The notes beneath the pieces were generated by a model, which did not search any database, was not told where the DNA came from, and worked only from the letters and a program-made list of their open reading frames with translations. DNA of 28,641 bases from JBEIUO01 sp964549785. GTDB lineage: Bacteria > Planctomycetota > Phycisphaerae > Phycisphaerales > UBA1924. Made by a program: the position numbers and the translations under genes. This document shows positions 6,319 to 14,470 of the stretch, in pieces. The stretch lies in contig CAZJXA010000014.1 of NCBI GenBank assembly GCA_964549785.1, positions 1 to 28,641 of the forward strand, written 5' to 3'. Position 1 is the stretch's first letter. Each line of letters begins with the position of its first letter.

Positions 6319-8448
6319 TCAACCGATGTTGGTGGTCGCGCCTTTGACATCCAACGTGGCCGCGGCCTCGATCGAGCCCTTGTTGCCCTCGATGGTGAAC
6401 CCTTTGGCGCCCATGAGCCCGATCTCCATGGTCTTGACGTCGAACGACAAACCGCAGATGAACTCGGCGCCCTTGAGGGCCTTGAAGCCGACATCTTTTC
6501 TCGAGTTCACCGCGAATTCTTTGCTGGTGGTGTGGGTCTGGGTGTCGGTGTTGGTGTCGATGCTGGAAGACTCAATGGCGAGCCACGAGCCGCCGACCTT
6601 CAGCGTGATGTTGGTGCCGGCCTCGAGGATGATGTTCTCGGCTTTGATGTAGACATCCTTGGTGACCTGCGTTGACTGGTTACTTTTGAAGACCTCGATG
6701 ACGTCGTCTTCGACGGTCAGCGACTTGCTGCCGGTGATCTCGACGGCCTCCTTGCCCAACACCGCGAGGTTGCGATCGACCATGATGGTTTCCTTGTGAC
6801 AGGCGTCGACGAGTTCGTGCCGGTTATTTTTGATGTGCTCGAACTTGTCGTTCTCGACAACCAGGTGGCGGTCGTGGCCGATGGTTTCGTAGCGGTCGGC
6901 CTTGACGCGGATATCGAGCTGCTTCTCGGCGTGGATGAAGACCTGCTCGGAGCCCTTCTTGTCCTCGAAGCGGACTTCGTTGAAGCCCCCGCCGCCCTTG
7001 CTGGAGTTGCTTTTCATGGTCGACATCGTCTTGTTGTCGGGGAGCGCGTAGGGCACCTTGCATTCGCCGTTATACACGCGGCCGGTGACGATGGGCCGAT
7101 CCGGATCGGCTTCCAGGAACTCGACAATCACCTCCTGGCCGACGCGGGGGACGAACATGCCGCCCCAGGATTTTCCGGCCCACATCTGGGCGACGCGGAT
7201 CCAGCAGGAACTCTTTTCATCGGCCGTGTCCCAGCGGTCCCAGTGGAAGTGGACCTTGATGCGGCCGAACTCGTCCGTGTTGATCTCCTCGCCGGAGGGA
7301 CCGGTGACGATGGCGGTCTGCGGGCCGCTGATCAGGGGTTTGGGCGTGGTGCGGGGGGTGCGGTAGGGCTTGGAGGCCTCGATGGCCGAGAAGCCGCACT
7401 GGTACATCTGTCCCCCGCCGCCCTTGCCGGTCCCGTATTCGTCGGTCTCGGCGTGGTAGAACGCCGATGTGACGATGTAGTCGCGTTCCTGATCCGGCCG
7501 CGGAAACTCGGTCAGTTTGAACTTGGCGCCGACCACCAAGCCCCGGGTGTCGCCGCGGGCCCGGCAGACTTCGTACTGGGAAGCAAGTTCGTCGATGCGG
7601 AGCGCCGAGTAGCGGTCGCCGTCGGCCTTCTCGGTGTAGTTGCAGGGGTAATCGAACAGTTCGGCGAGGTAAGCGGGCGCAAAGCCGGGATCGAAGTCCT
7701 TGCTGGTCCGGAGGTTCTTCTGCGGGGCCTTGAAGTCAAAGTCGGTCTGCATGAACTTGATGCTGGGGGCCTGCTTCTCGACCATCCATTCCCAGATTCG
7801 TTCGCGGCCCGCCGAGGCCCGCTCCTGCTGGACGTAAGGGATTTCGGCGTAGCCCTCGATGGTTTCGTGGGCGCTGGGGCCATCGGCCATCACCAGGGTG
7901 TGCTTTCCGTCCTCGTGCCGGAAGAAGTAGTAGATGCCTTCCTCTTCCATGAGGCGGGAGACGAAGTTGAAGGCGGTCTCGCGGTACTGGACCACGTACT
8001 CCTTCTTTGAATACGTGGCCGTGAGGCAGTCCTCGAAGTCGGTGAAGCCGTGATCGCGGAAGACCTCCTTGATGATGTCGGGGACGCTCTTTTCTTGGAA
8101 AATGCGGCAATCGGACGAACGGGTGAGGAACCACAGCCAGGGGACAAGCGTGGCCCGGTAGCGATTGGCGCGGCCCTGGCCGGGCGTGCCTTCCTGCACA
8201 AAGCGGCTGATCCAGCCGTTGATGTAGCGGAGTTTGCCGTCGGTCTGGAAGATGCGGATCGAGCAGTTCTGAGCGATGATGTCCTCGAAGATGATCTCCG
8301 AGTCTTCGCTGATCAGGTCGAGCTCGGCGGAAAACGGTCGGCCCAGTTCCTCGGTCATTTGGAGACTCTTGAGGAGGAGCTTGTCCTCACCCAAGGGGGT
8401 GTTGATGGCGATGAGGCGGTTCTGGCCTGAGCGGACTTCGGCGGGCAT
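6319..8448 (-). CDS. vgrG: T6SS spike protein VgrG (TssI)
   Basis: The 709-residue protein forms the trimeric spike at the tip of the Hcp tube and carries effectors into target cells. Residues 1-370 match the gp27-like base (FSAELDLISED, FNFVSRLMEEEGIYYFFRHEDG). The gp5-like OB fold follows (EFGRIKVHFHWDR, CWIRVAQMWAGKSWGGMFVPRVGQEVIVEFLEADPDRPIVTGRVYNG). Residues 500-709 give a beta-helical needle of short repeats (DRHLVVENDKFEHI). It ends in a short repeat-rich tail without an obvious toxin domain, so cargo is probably carried in trans by the four downstream genes. GGAG lies nine bases before the ATG. Length is normal for a VgrG without an effector extension. It is separated from the core T6SS genes by a plus-strand gene and a 730-base spacer, so it probably has its own promoter. 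Confidence 0.97.
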   Translation of the reverse strand: MPAEVRSGQNRLIAINTPLGEDKLLLKSLQMTEELGRPFSAELDLISEDSEIIFEDIIAQNCSIRIFQTDGKLRYINGWISRFVQEGTPGQGRANRYRATLVPWLWFLTRSSDCRIFQEKSVPDIIKEVFRDHGFTDFEDCLTATYSKKEYVVQYRETAFNFVSRLMEEEGIYYFFRHEDGKHTLVMADGPSAHETIEGYAEIPYVQQERASAGRERIWEWMVEKQAPSIKFMQTDFDFKAPQKNLRTSKDFDPGFAPAYLAELFDYPCNYTEKADGDRYSALRIDELASQYEVCRARGDTRGLVVGAKFKLTEFPRPDQERDYIVTSAFYHAETDEYGTGKGGGGQMYQCGFSAIEASKPYRTPRTTPKPLISGPQTAIVTGPSGEEINTDEFGRIKVHFHWDRWDTADEKSSCWIRVAQMWAGKSWGGMFVPRVGQEVIVEFLEADPDRPIVTGRVYNGECKVPYALPDNKTMSTMKSNSSKGGGGFNEVRFEDKKGSEQVFIHAEKQLDIRVKADRYETIGHDRHLVVENDKFEHIKNNRHELVDACHKETIMVDRNLAVLGKEAVEITGSKSLTVEDDVIEVFKSNQSTQVTKDVYIKAENIILEAGTNITLKVGGSWLAIESSSIDTNTDTQTHTTSKEFAVNSRKDVGFKALKGAEFICGLSFDVKTMEIGLMGAKGFTIEGNKGSIEAAATLDVKGATTNIG

Positions 8449-9178
8449 GAGCGGTCTCCAAGAACGCGGGACGGCCCGCAGGCATGCCGGGCGGGGTTAC
8501 CCAGGCATCCGTATTCTCCATCGTTACGTCGCTGACTTCCTCGGTTGGAGTATCGGCGGCGGCCGATAATACCAAAGTTTCAAGGACTGCTGCGAGAGAA
8601 CGATGCGCTGTGTCCGGTTTGGACCGTCATTCCCGGGTCGCCCGGTTTCAGTCGTCTGACGATCAAACCCTGCCGATGGGAGGACACTGTGACAAGATAG
8701 GCGTTGGCAACGCGAATCGGCGCGCGGAATAGGTCACGACCAGCATATTTCCCTCGGCCAAAGCCGCCTAGCGGAGACCAAACATTCTCGGGCCTGACGG
8801 AGTTCAGCGGCGGCTTCAAAGGTCGTGGTGGGACACAGGGAGGTTTGCAGTGCAGGCGGCGAGTGAACCACGAGTACCGGCCAAGGAGCGGATGGCCCGG
8901 GTTCAGGACCCGGAAACAGTGCCGATTTGTCGGCGGCGTCACCGGCGTTCAGAAAGGTGGACGAACGCCTCTCCGGCGCGAAGACCGAGAAGTTTCCATC
9001 GTCGACCGACGGCCAGGACGTTGAAAACGTTCTGTATCAGTCGACGAATATCCGGTCGGCAAGGGCATTCAGGGTAGAATACCCGCTAAAATGCTTGGAC
9101 GGCGCGCCGACGCCAAACCCGAGAGTCTTTCTGCTGCTGAGGCCAGTCTGGTCTTGGCTCATTCGAGAAGAACTATCA
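8449..9178. other. 730-base divergent spacer between vgrG and the plus-strand unknown gene
   Basis: No convincing gene is seen here. Open frames on both strands give Arg/Pro/Gly-rich products without recognisable domains. The stretch should hold the promoters for vgrG (minus) and for the 9179 gene (plus). A short inverted repeat, ATCGGC-GGCG-GCCGAT at 8552-8567, lies about 105 bases ahead of the vgrG start and could be a regulator site or a leader hairpin. I could not pick out a convincing sigma-70 or sigma-54 promoter by eye. Confidence 0.4.
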
Positions 9179-9943
9179 ATGTCCTACGGTTACTCAAATG
9201 GAGCTCCGTCCAACCCCGGTCAAGCATTGTCTTCGCCGATCATCCGAGATGCTCATCCTCGGACGATGTCGTGTCCTGTGGCGCCGAAAGTAGCCCATGG
9301 TCAACGCGGTCCGCTCGGGATGAATCCGATGTGCGTCGACGTGCCCCCCGATCCGAAAGTCGCGGCGATTGCGCGGAAGTGGCGAGTGAGCGAGGCTGAG
9401 GTGCTCGCCAGGAAGAAAGCGGTCGAACGGAGCAGTTTGGCGAACCACTGGGGCGGTTTTGCGGTCAAGGCGGGAGGGACTTTCTTCCTTGCTGGCAAGA
9501 AGTCGTACGGCGGCAGGCTCTGGAATCTTGCGGACAACGACCGGTGGTGCAATTTCTCATGCAAAGTGAAGGTCTTGGGGCCAAGTCTCGGGGGCGGGAC
9601 CGAGTTGGGAATGATTTTCTTCCTCAACGCGAAGTCGCTCTATCGGATCGAGGGAATGGACTTCGGGAACGGTCGAGATATTTCCTACACCGTCCCGGGC
9701 AAACAACTCGGGGCGCTTGTCAAGGCTCTGAAGTCCATTGAATCCTTGTATGAAGCCAGGGAATTTTTCGACAAGTTGATCGAAACCGCGAAACAGGTAA
9801 TCGATATCGCGAAGGGCGAGCCTTCGATCGTGTACCGCCCGATCGCGACCGCGGAATTGGAAGCCGGAATCAAGTGGAATATCCAAGGGAAGATCGACAT
9901 CTTGGGCGTGCAGGGAAAGCACGGCTATCTTGACGATCTTTGA
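9179..9943 (+). CDS. Unknown protein encoded antiparallel inside the T6SS locus
   Basis: The ATG at 9179 has GAGAAG about eight bases upstream. An in-frame upstream extension to 8927 reads as noise. The 254-residue product has no signal peptide or membrane span. Residues 1-65 are Pro/Ser/Gly-rich and likely disordered. Residues 66-90 are helical (AAIARKWRVSEAEVLARKKAVE). Residues 95-165 are beta-rich with many Gly and aromatic residues (HWGGFAVKAGGTFFLAGKK, GGGTELGMIFFLN). Residues 175-215 form charged helices, and the end is again beta-like. I do not recognise the family. It is the only plus-strand gene between clpV and vgrG and lies next to the effector module, so a cargo or immunity role is possible but unproven. 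It converges on clpV with a 108-base gap. Confidence 0.65.
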   Translation: MSYGYSNGAPSNPGQALSSPIIRDAHPRTMSCPVAPKVAHGQRGPLGMNPMCVDVPPDPKVAAIARKWRVSEAEVLARKKAVERSSLANHWGGFAVKAGGTFFLAGKKSYGGRLWNLADNDRWCNFSCKVKVLGPSLGGGTELGMIFFLNAKSLYRIEGMDFGNGRDISYTVPGKQLGALVKALKSIESLYEAREFFDKLIETAKQVIDIAKGEPSIVYRPIATAELEAGIKWNIQGKIDILGVQGKHGYLDDL

Positions 9944-9972
9944 CCGGGGCCGGCACAAGGCGTTACACGAAT

Positions 9973-10027
9973 CTCGACGGCGACGGCGACGGCGGCACCG
10001 AACGACGAACCGGCATCGACGAACCGG
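9973..10027. repeat. Short direct repeats between convergent genes
   Basis: The gap between the 9943 stop and the clpV stop has three tandem CGACGG units near 9976-9993. It also has two copies of CGACGAACCGG, at 10003-10013 and 10017-10027. These are small low-complexity repeats with no clear function. No strong terminator hairpin is seen in this gap. Confidence 0.5.
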
Positions 10028-10051
10028 TTTGGTTGAACCCGATTGTCGGAC

Positions 10052-12820
10052 TTAATCGAACGAGTACTCGAACTCGCTGTCCTTGACCGCGATATGAATC
10101 TTCTCGATCGGCTTGCCCTCGATCGTCCGCTCCAGCAATTCCTTGCCGATCTTGGGCAGCATCTGACGCGTGATGATCGCGTCGATGGCGCGGGCACCCG
10201 AATCCAGTTCCGTCACGCGGCTCACGATCAGGCTTTCCACCTTGTCGTCGAACGTGAACGGAACCTTGTGGCCTTCCTTCACGCGCTGGCCGACACGGGC
10301 CAGTTGCAACTTGATGATGGCCCGCATCATCTCATCGGAGATCGGGTAGTACGGCACGATCGCGAGACGGCCCAACAACGCGGGCGGGAAGACCTTGAGG
10401 AGCGAAGGCCGCATGGCATCGACGAGCCCCTTGGAATCGGGCTTGAGGTCCGGGTCTTTGCACAGGTCCATCACCACATCGGTGCCCACATTGCTCGTGA
10501 GCAGGATGATGGTGTTCTTGAAGTCGATATCCACACCCTCGGAGTCTTTCATCGTGCCCTTGTCGAAGGCCTGGAAGAAGATCTCGTGGATATCGGGGTG
10601 GGCCTTCTCGACCTCGTCGAGCAGGAGCACGCTATAGGGCCGGCGACGCACGGCCTCGGTCATGACACCGCCCTTGCCGTAGCCAACATAGCCGGGGGGA
10701 GACCCCATAAGCAGGCTGACCTTGTGAGCCTCCTGGTACTCGCTCATGTTGATGGTGATCAGGCCTTGCGGGCCACCGTAGAGGGCTTCGGAAAGGGCCA
10801 CGGCGGTTTCGGTTTTGCCGACGCCCGAGGGGCCCACCAACAGGAACACACCCACCGGGCGGCCGGGGTTGTCAAGTTTCGCCCGGCTGAGTGAGATCCG
10901 CTCACCGATGGCATCGAGCGCGTGGCGCTGACCGATCACACGTTTCTCAAGCGTGGCCCCAAGGTTGAGCACGGTCTTGAGTTCGTCCTTCACCATCCGG
11001 CCCAACGGAATGCCCGTCCAATCGGCTACCACGGCCGAGACCGCTTGGGCGTCGACGCTGGGAACGATGAGCGGGGTTTCGCCCTGGAAGGCAACCAGTT
11101 CGGCCTTGAGTTTCTTCAATTCCTCCACGATGCGGAGCCGCTCGTCCTCGCTCATTTCGGGTTCGGTCGTGGGTGCAGAAGTGGCGGCGGCGGTAGAAGC
11201 GGGAGCGGGGGCCGCGGCGTCCGCGCTGGCAGGCGTCGCACCCGCGGCGGGCGCGGCGGGGGCCTTCGAAGCGTCGTGCGGGTTCAGTTTCGTGCGAAGT
11301 TCCAGAATCCTGGTGACGATCGCGCGTTCCTTGTTGAACTTCTCCTCGATCGCTTTGAGCGTGACCGCTTCCTTCTCCAGCCGCTCGACCACCTCGGCCC
11401 GTCGGGCGACGTGCTCGCCGCCGGCCTTGATCTCGCGGTCGATGATCTCGAGTTCGGTGTTGAGGCTGTCGATGTGTTTACGGATGTCGTCGACCTCACC
11501 GGGGACCGCATGCAGGCTGACGGCCACGCGGGCGCAGGCGGTGTCGATGAGGCTGACGGCCTTGTCGGGCAACTGCCGCCCTTGGATGTACCGCTTGCTC
11601 AGCTTGACGCAGGCTTCGAGGGCTTCATCAAGCACCTGCACCTTGAAGTGCTTCTCCATCACCACGGCCAGGCCGCGGATCATCTTCAGGCACTTTTCCT
11701 CATCGGGCTCATCAACCTTGACCACCTGAAAGCGGCGGCTCATGGCCGGGTCTTTCTCGAAGTGCTGCTTGTATTCGCTCTGCGTGGTCGCGGCGATGGT
11801 GCGGAGCGTGCCGCGGGCCAAGGCGGGTTTGAGAAGTTGCGCGGCGTCGTTGGTTCCCGCCGCGCCGCCCGCGCCCATGAGGGTGTGGGCTTCATCGATA
11901 AAGAGGATGATGGGTTTGGCCGAGGCCTGAACCTCGTCGATGACGCCCCGGAGGCGGTTCTCGAACTCGCCCTTCATGCTGGCACCGGCCTGCAAAAGAC
12001 CGACATCGAGTTCCAACAGGCGAACGTCCTTGAGTTGCGGCGGCACGTCTCCCTTGACGATGCGCTGGGCGAAGCCTTCGACGACGGCGGTTTTGCCGAC
12101 GCCCGCCTCTCCCGTAAGCATGGGGTTGTTCTGGCGGCGGCGCATGAGGACGTCGATGCACTGTCGGATTTCATCATCGCGGCCGACGATGGGGTCCATC
12201 TTGCCCGCCCGGGCGTTCTCGGTGAGGTCTTTGCAAAACTTGTTGATCGCGTCCTGCTTGCCCAGGGCGGCCGGCGCGATCGCACCGCTCGCTTCGCCGG
12301 GAGCACCGGAGATGCCGCGCTGGTCGGCGGCGGCGAGCACTGCCTCCGGGCTTCCGTCACAGACTTTCTGGAGGTTCTCGCTGAACTCCTCGATCTTGAT
12401 CTTCCCGAACTCCTTGCTGATTTTCGTGAGCAGGTGTTCGAGACTGGGGGTCTTGAGGACCGCCGCGAGGACATGACCGGAGCGGATCGAATACTCACCG
12501 TATTTGAGGGTCGTGTACGTCCAGGCGCGTTCGACGGCCTCGGTCAGGTGCTGGGAGAGGTCGGTGCCGGAGGACGCACCCCTCGGCAGGCGATCGAGCG
12601 CTGCCTGGGTGTCGGCGACGAGCACGGCGGTATTGAGGTTGTAGAACTTCAGCACGCGGTGCAGATCGGTGTCCTGGGCCTGCATGAGCTGATGGAGCCA
12701 GTGCACGAGTTCCACGTACGGGTTGCCCCGCAACTTGGCGAAAACCAAGGCACCCTCCAGGGCTTTGTAGCCGATCTGGTTGAGTTTGCCGAAGAGTTGC
12801 GCCCGAGAGATATCGCCCAT
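10052..12820 (-). CDS. clpV: T6SS sheath-recycling AAA+ ATPase ClpV (TssH)
   Basis: The 922-residue ClpB-type ATPase pulls apart contracted TssB/TssC sheaths so that subunits can be reused. It has an N-terminal ClpN-like domain (1-160). AAA domain 1 follows, with Walker A GEAGVGKT (237-244) and Walker B ILFIDEAHTL. A coiled middle domain comes next, then AAA domain 2 with Walker A GPSGVGKT (663-670) and Walker B LLLDEVEKAH, and a ClpB D2-small C-terminus. An Ala/Pro/Thr-rich stretch of about 40 residues (roughly 512-553) interrupts the middle domain, which is unusual. The ATG at 12820 follows AGGA and begins MGDISRAQLFGKLN, a typical start. An upstream extension to 13000 runs into a repeat and is rejected. 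Position beside tssG and tagJ supports ClpV rather than a general ClpB. Confidence 0.96.
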   Translation of the reverse strand: MGDISRAQLFGKLNQIGYKALEGALVFAKLRGNPYVELVHWLHQLMQAQDTDLHRVLKFYNLNTAVLVADTQAALDRLPRGASSGTDLSQHLTEAVERAWTYTTLKYGEYSIRSGHVLAAVLKTPSLEHLLTKISKEFGKIKIEEFSENLQKVCDGSPEAVLAAADQRGISGAPGEASGAIAPAALGKQDAINKFCKDLTENARAGKMDPIVGRDDEIRQCIDVLMRRRQNNPMLTGEAGVGKTAVVEGFAQRIVKGDVPPQLKDVRLLELDVGLLQAGASMKGEFENRLRGVIDEVQASAKPIILFIDEAHTLMGAGGAAGTNDAAQLLKPALARGTLRTIAATTQSEYKQHFEKDPAMSRRFQVVKVDEPDEEKCLKMIRGLAVVMEKHFKVQVLDEALEACVKLSKRYIQGRQLPDKAVSLIDTACARVAVSLHAVPGEVDDIRKHIDSLNTELEIIDREIKAGGEHVARRAEVVERLEKEAVTLKAIEEKFNKERAIVTRILELRTKLNPHDASKAPAAPAAGATPASADAAAPAPASTAAATSAPTTEPEMSEDERLRIVEELKKLKAELVAFQGETPLIVPSVDAQAVSAVVADWTGIPLGRMVKDELKTVLNLGATLEKRVIGQRHALDAIGERISLSRAKLDNPGRPVGVFLLVGPSGVGKTETAVALSEALYGGPQGLITINMSEYQEAHKVSLLMGSPPGYVGYGKGGVMTEAVRRRPYSVLLLDEVEKAHPDIHEIFFQAFDKGTMKDSEGVDIDFKNTIILLTSNVGTDVVMDLCKDPDLKPDSKGLVDAMRPSLLKVFPPALLGRLAIVPYYPISDEMMRAIIKLQLARVGQRVKEGHKVPFTFDDKVESLIVSRVTELDSGARAIDAIITRQMLPKIGKELLERTIEGKPIEKIHIAVKDSEFEYSFD

Positions 12821-13144
12821 TGATGATTTCCTGAAACCGGAGGTGTACGCGATCGGTGTGGGATCGCGGGATTGGACAAGTGGGAAAGCGAATGCCGCGT
12901 CGAAATCTCGTACCACAGAGTCACAGAAGCACAGCGGAGAGTTCAGAACGCACGAGGCCCGATAGAGAAAACAGGGGAAAGCGAACGAGGAGGAGACCAA
13001 GCAAGCAGATCCAGACGGTCAAGCAATCGGAGCGGCCCCACAACCGCCTTTTCAGTTCTTGGTCCCCTGCATTCCGCGGTGCCATCCCTGTGACTCTGTG
13101 GTGAAACGATCTCAAGAAGCGTCGGCCATTGATCGGTGTTCGGG
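12821..13144. other. tssG-clpV spacer holding a hairpin and an inverted-repeat element
   Basis: No supported gene is seen in these 324 bases. On the minus strand a 7-bp perfect hairpin (CGCGATC, 7-base loop, GATCGCG; 12848-12868) lies in the clpV leader about 28 bases from the start codon. The rest is largely the inverted-repeat element annotated separately. clpV is therefore probably not simply co-transcribed with tssG, or the element inserted within an operon. Confidence 0.5.
12912..13102. repeat. 191-bp element bounded by perfect 15-bp inverted repeats
   Basis: The left end ACCACAGAGTCACAG (12912-12926) is the exact reverse complement of the right end CTGTGACTCTGTGGT (13088-13102). The left arm continues as a loose 8-base periodic pattern (CACAGAGT, CACAGAAG, CACAGCGG). 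The 161 bases between the arms hold no convincing gene. The form suggests a small non-autonomous mobile element or a dispersed palindromic repeat. CACAGAG-type palindromes are familiar to me as dispersed repeats in environmental bacterial genomes, but I cannot check copy number here. No target-site duplication is obvious. Confidence 0.7.
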
Positions 13145-14470
13145 CTAGTGCCGTGAACGCAGTGCCAGGTCGGCCCGGTCTTCCGGGCTTTTCTTGGACT
13201 GGACCCACGAGGTCCAGCCGAGGCGGGCACCCTTGCCCAAATGCGTGAAGGGGACTTCTTCCTTCCGGAGGATCAGGACCGCATCCCACCAGAACTCATC
13301 GCCGACGTAGTTTCGGATCCAAGTGGCGAGGCGGCGTTCGGCGTCTGTGCCGGGGAGGAGCCGGTTGTAATCGGCCATCGACATCGGTCCCAGGCGCAGC
13401 CGGAAGGCCCCGGTACAGTCGAAGACTTTAGAACCCGCCATGGCACCGCCGCCGCTCGCGGTGCCGAGCGTCCCGCAGTTTCGACCGGCCTTGGGGACGA
13501 CGCCCAAGCGGCAGCCATAGGAATCGGGGACTTCGGTCCATCGACCGGAGAACTCCTCGATATCGGCCTCGACCTTGAAGTAGTTCGCGATGATGGCGAG
13601 GAGGCCTTCCGGGCTTTTCTGGTGGCTGGCGAGGCGGCCGGAATAATGAAGTTTGGCCAGGTCGGAGACGTCGTCGCGGTGCCGGAGCGAGTCCATCCCG
13701 ATCCCGAAGAGCGAGCCGACATACAGCGAATACTTGTTGGTGTCGCGGGCCAGTTGTTGCTCGCGCTCGGCGGGGCTCACCTTCCCAGAGAGGGGCACCT
13801 CCCAACGATCGAACGATGCCGGCATCTGACTGGCGGCCCAGGCGCGATAAAACAGGCTCACGGCCCGGTGATTGAAGACGTCGAGGAAACGGGCGAACGT
13901 CGGATCTTTATGGATGCGTTCGCGTTCGCGGGCGTACTCCGTCAGGTGCAAGGGGAGCGGACCGTTGGGCCCCAACATACCCATGAAATGAACGAAGAGG
14001 CGTTGCGGCGCCTTGTCGGTGGCATACCGGAACTCGCTGAGCGTGCAGGGGGCGAAGGCGAGCGAGGGCTCCTGGCTGAACCGGAGCGGGTCTTCACCGA
14101 CGGTCTGGGTACGCCCGAAGCCGCGGAGGTCGGAGTACATCGCTTCGATTCGCCGAACGGCGGCGAAGAAGTTGAAGGACCACGGCTCCTCCTTCATCGC
14201 GGCCCAGAACTGGGCCCGGGCGGCGTGATCCACCGGTCGGTTGACGGTGAGCCGGTTGACCCGGCCCTCGGGCGAATCAGGATCGGCTTCCGGCGGCGGC
14301 GCCACATCCTCGATCGAGAGCCCGAGGCTCTCCGCGAGAGCGCGGTCCAGAATCTCCTTTTCCTGGCGGCCCGGGGCGTGGGCGCGGTCAACCCCACCCC
14401 GTCCGGCGGCGTTGGCGCTGGCGTTGGCGCCGTTCACAGAATCGGGCGTTGTCCGACCTTGACGGTCCAC
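13145..14470 (-). CDS. tssG: T6SS baseplate protein TssG (ImpH/VasB)
   Basis: TssG joins TssF in the wedge of the T6SS baseplate in the cytoplasm. The 441-residue protein shows the family landmarks: SFNFFAAVRRIEAMY (98-112), GMLGPNGPLPLH (164-175) and FLDVFNHRAVSLFYRAWA (195-212). The first 85 residues are an Ala/Asp/Pro-rich extension not needed for the family match. The chosen start is GTG at 14470, with GGGGAG eight bases before it, overlapping the end of tssF by 37 bases. A second GTG at 14437 overlaps the tssF stop as GTGA and is the alternative start (430 residues). Either way tssF and tssG are translationally coupled. The C-terminus ends in a charged tail. Confidence 0.94.
   Translation of the reverse strand: MDRQGRTTPDSVNGANASANAAGRGGVDRAHAPGRQEKEILDRALAESLGLSIEDVAPPPEADPDSPEGRVNRLTVNRPVDHAARAQFWAAMKEEPWSFNFFAAVRRIEAMYSDLRGFGRTQTVGEDPLRFSQEPSLAFAPCTLSEFRYATDKAPQRLFVHFMGMLGPNGPLPLHLTEYARERERIHKDPTFARFLDVFNHRAVSLFYRAWAASQMPASFDRWEVPLSGKVSPAEREQQLARDTNKYSLYVGSLFGIGMDSLRHRDDVSDLAKLHYSGRLASHQKSPEGLLAIIANYFKVEADIEEFSGRWTEVPDSYGCRLGVVPKAGRNCGTLGTASGGGAMAGSKVFDCTGAFRLRLGPMSMADYNRLLPGTDAERRLATWIRNYVGDEFWWDAVLILRKEEVPFTHLGKGARLGWTSWVQSKKSPEDRADLALRSRH

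Noticed and set aside
8580..8942. 120-codon minus-strand frame upstream of vgrG
   Set aside because: No domain, odd composition, no good ribosome binding site; more likely non-coding spacer.
10922..12823. 633-codon plus-strand open frame opposite clpV
   Set aside because: Mirror frame of clpV codon bias; no motifs, and clpV is certain on the other strand.
12821..13000. N-terminal extension of ClpV
   Set aside because: It translates the inverted-repeat element and a hydrophobic stretch not found in ClpV; the start at 12820 fits the family and has AGGA upstream.
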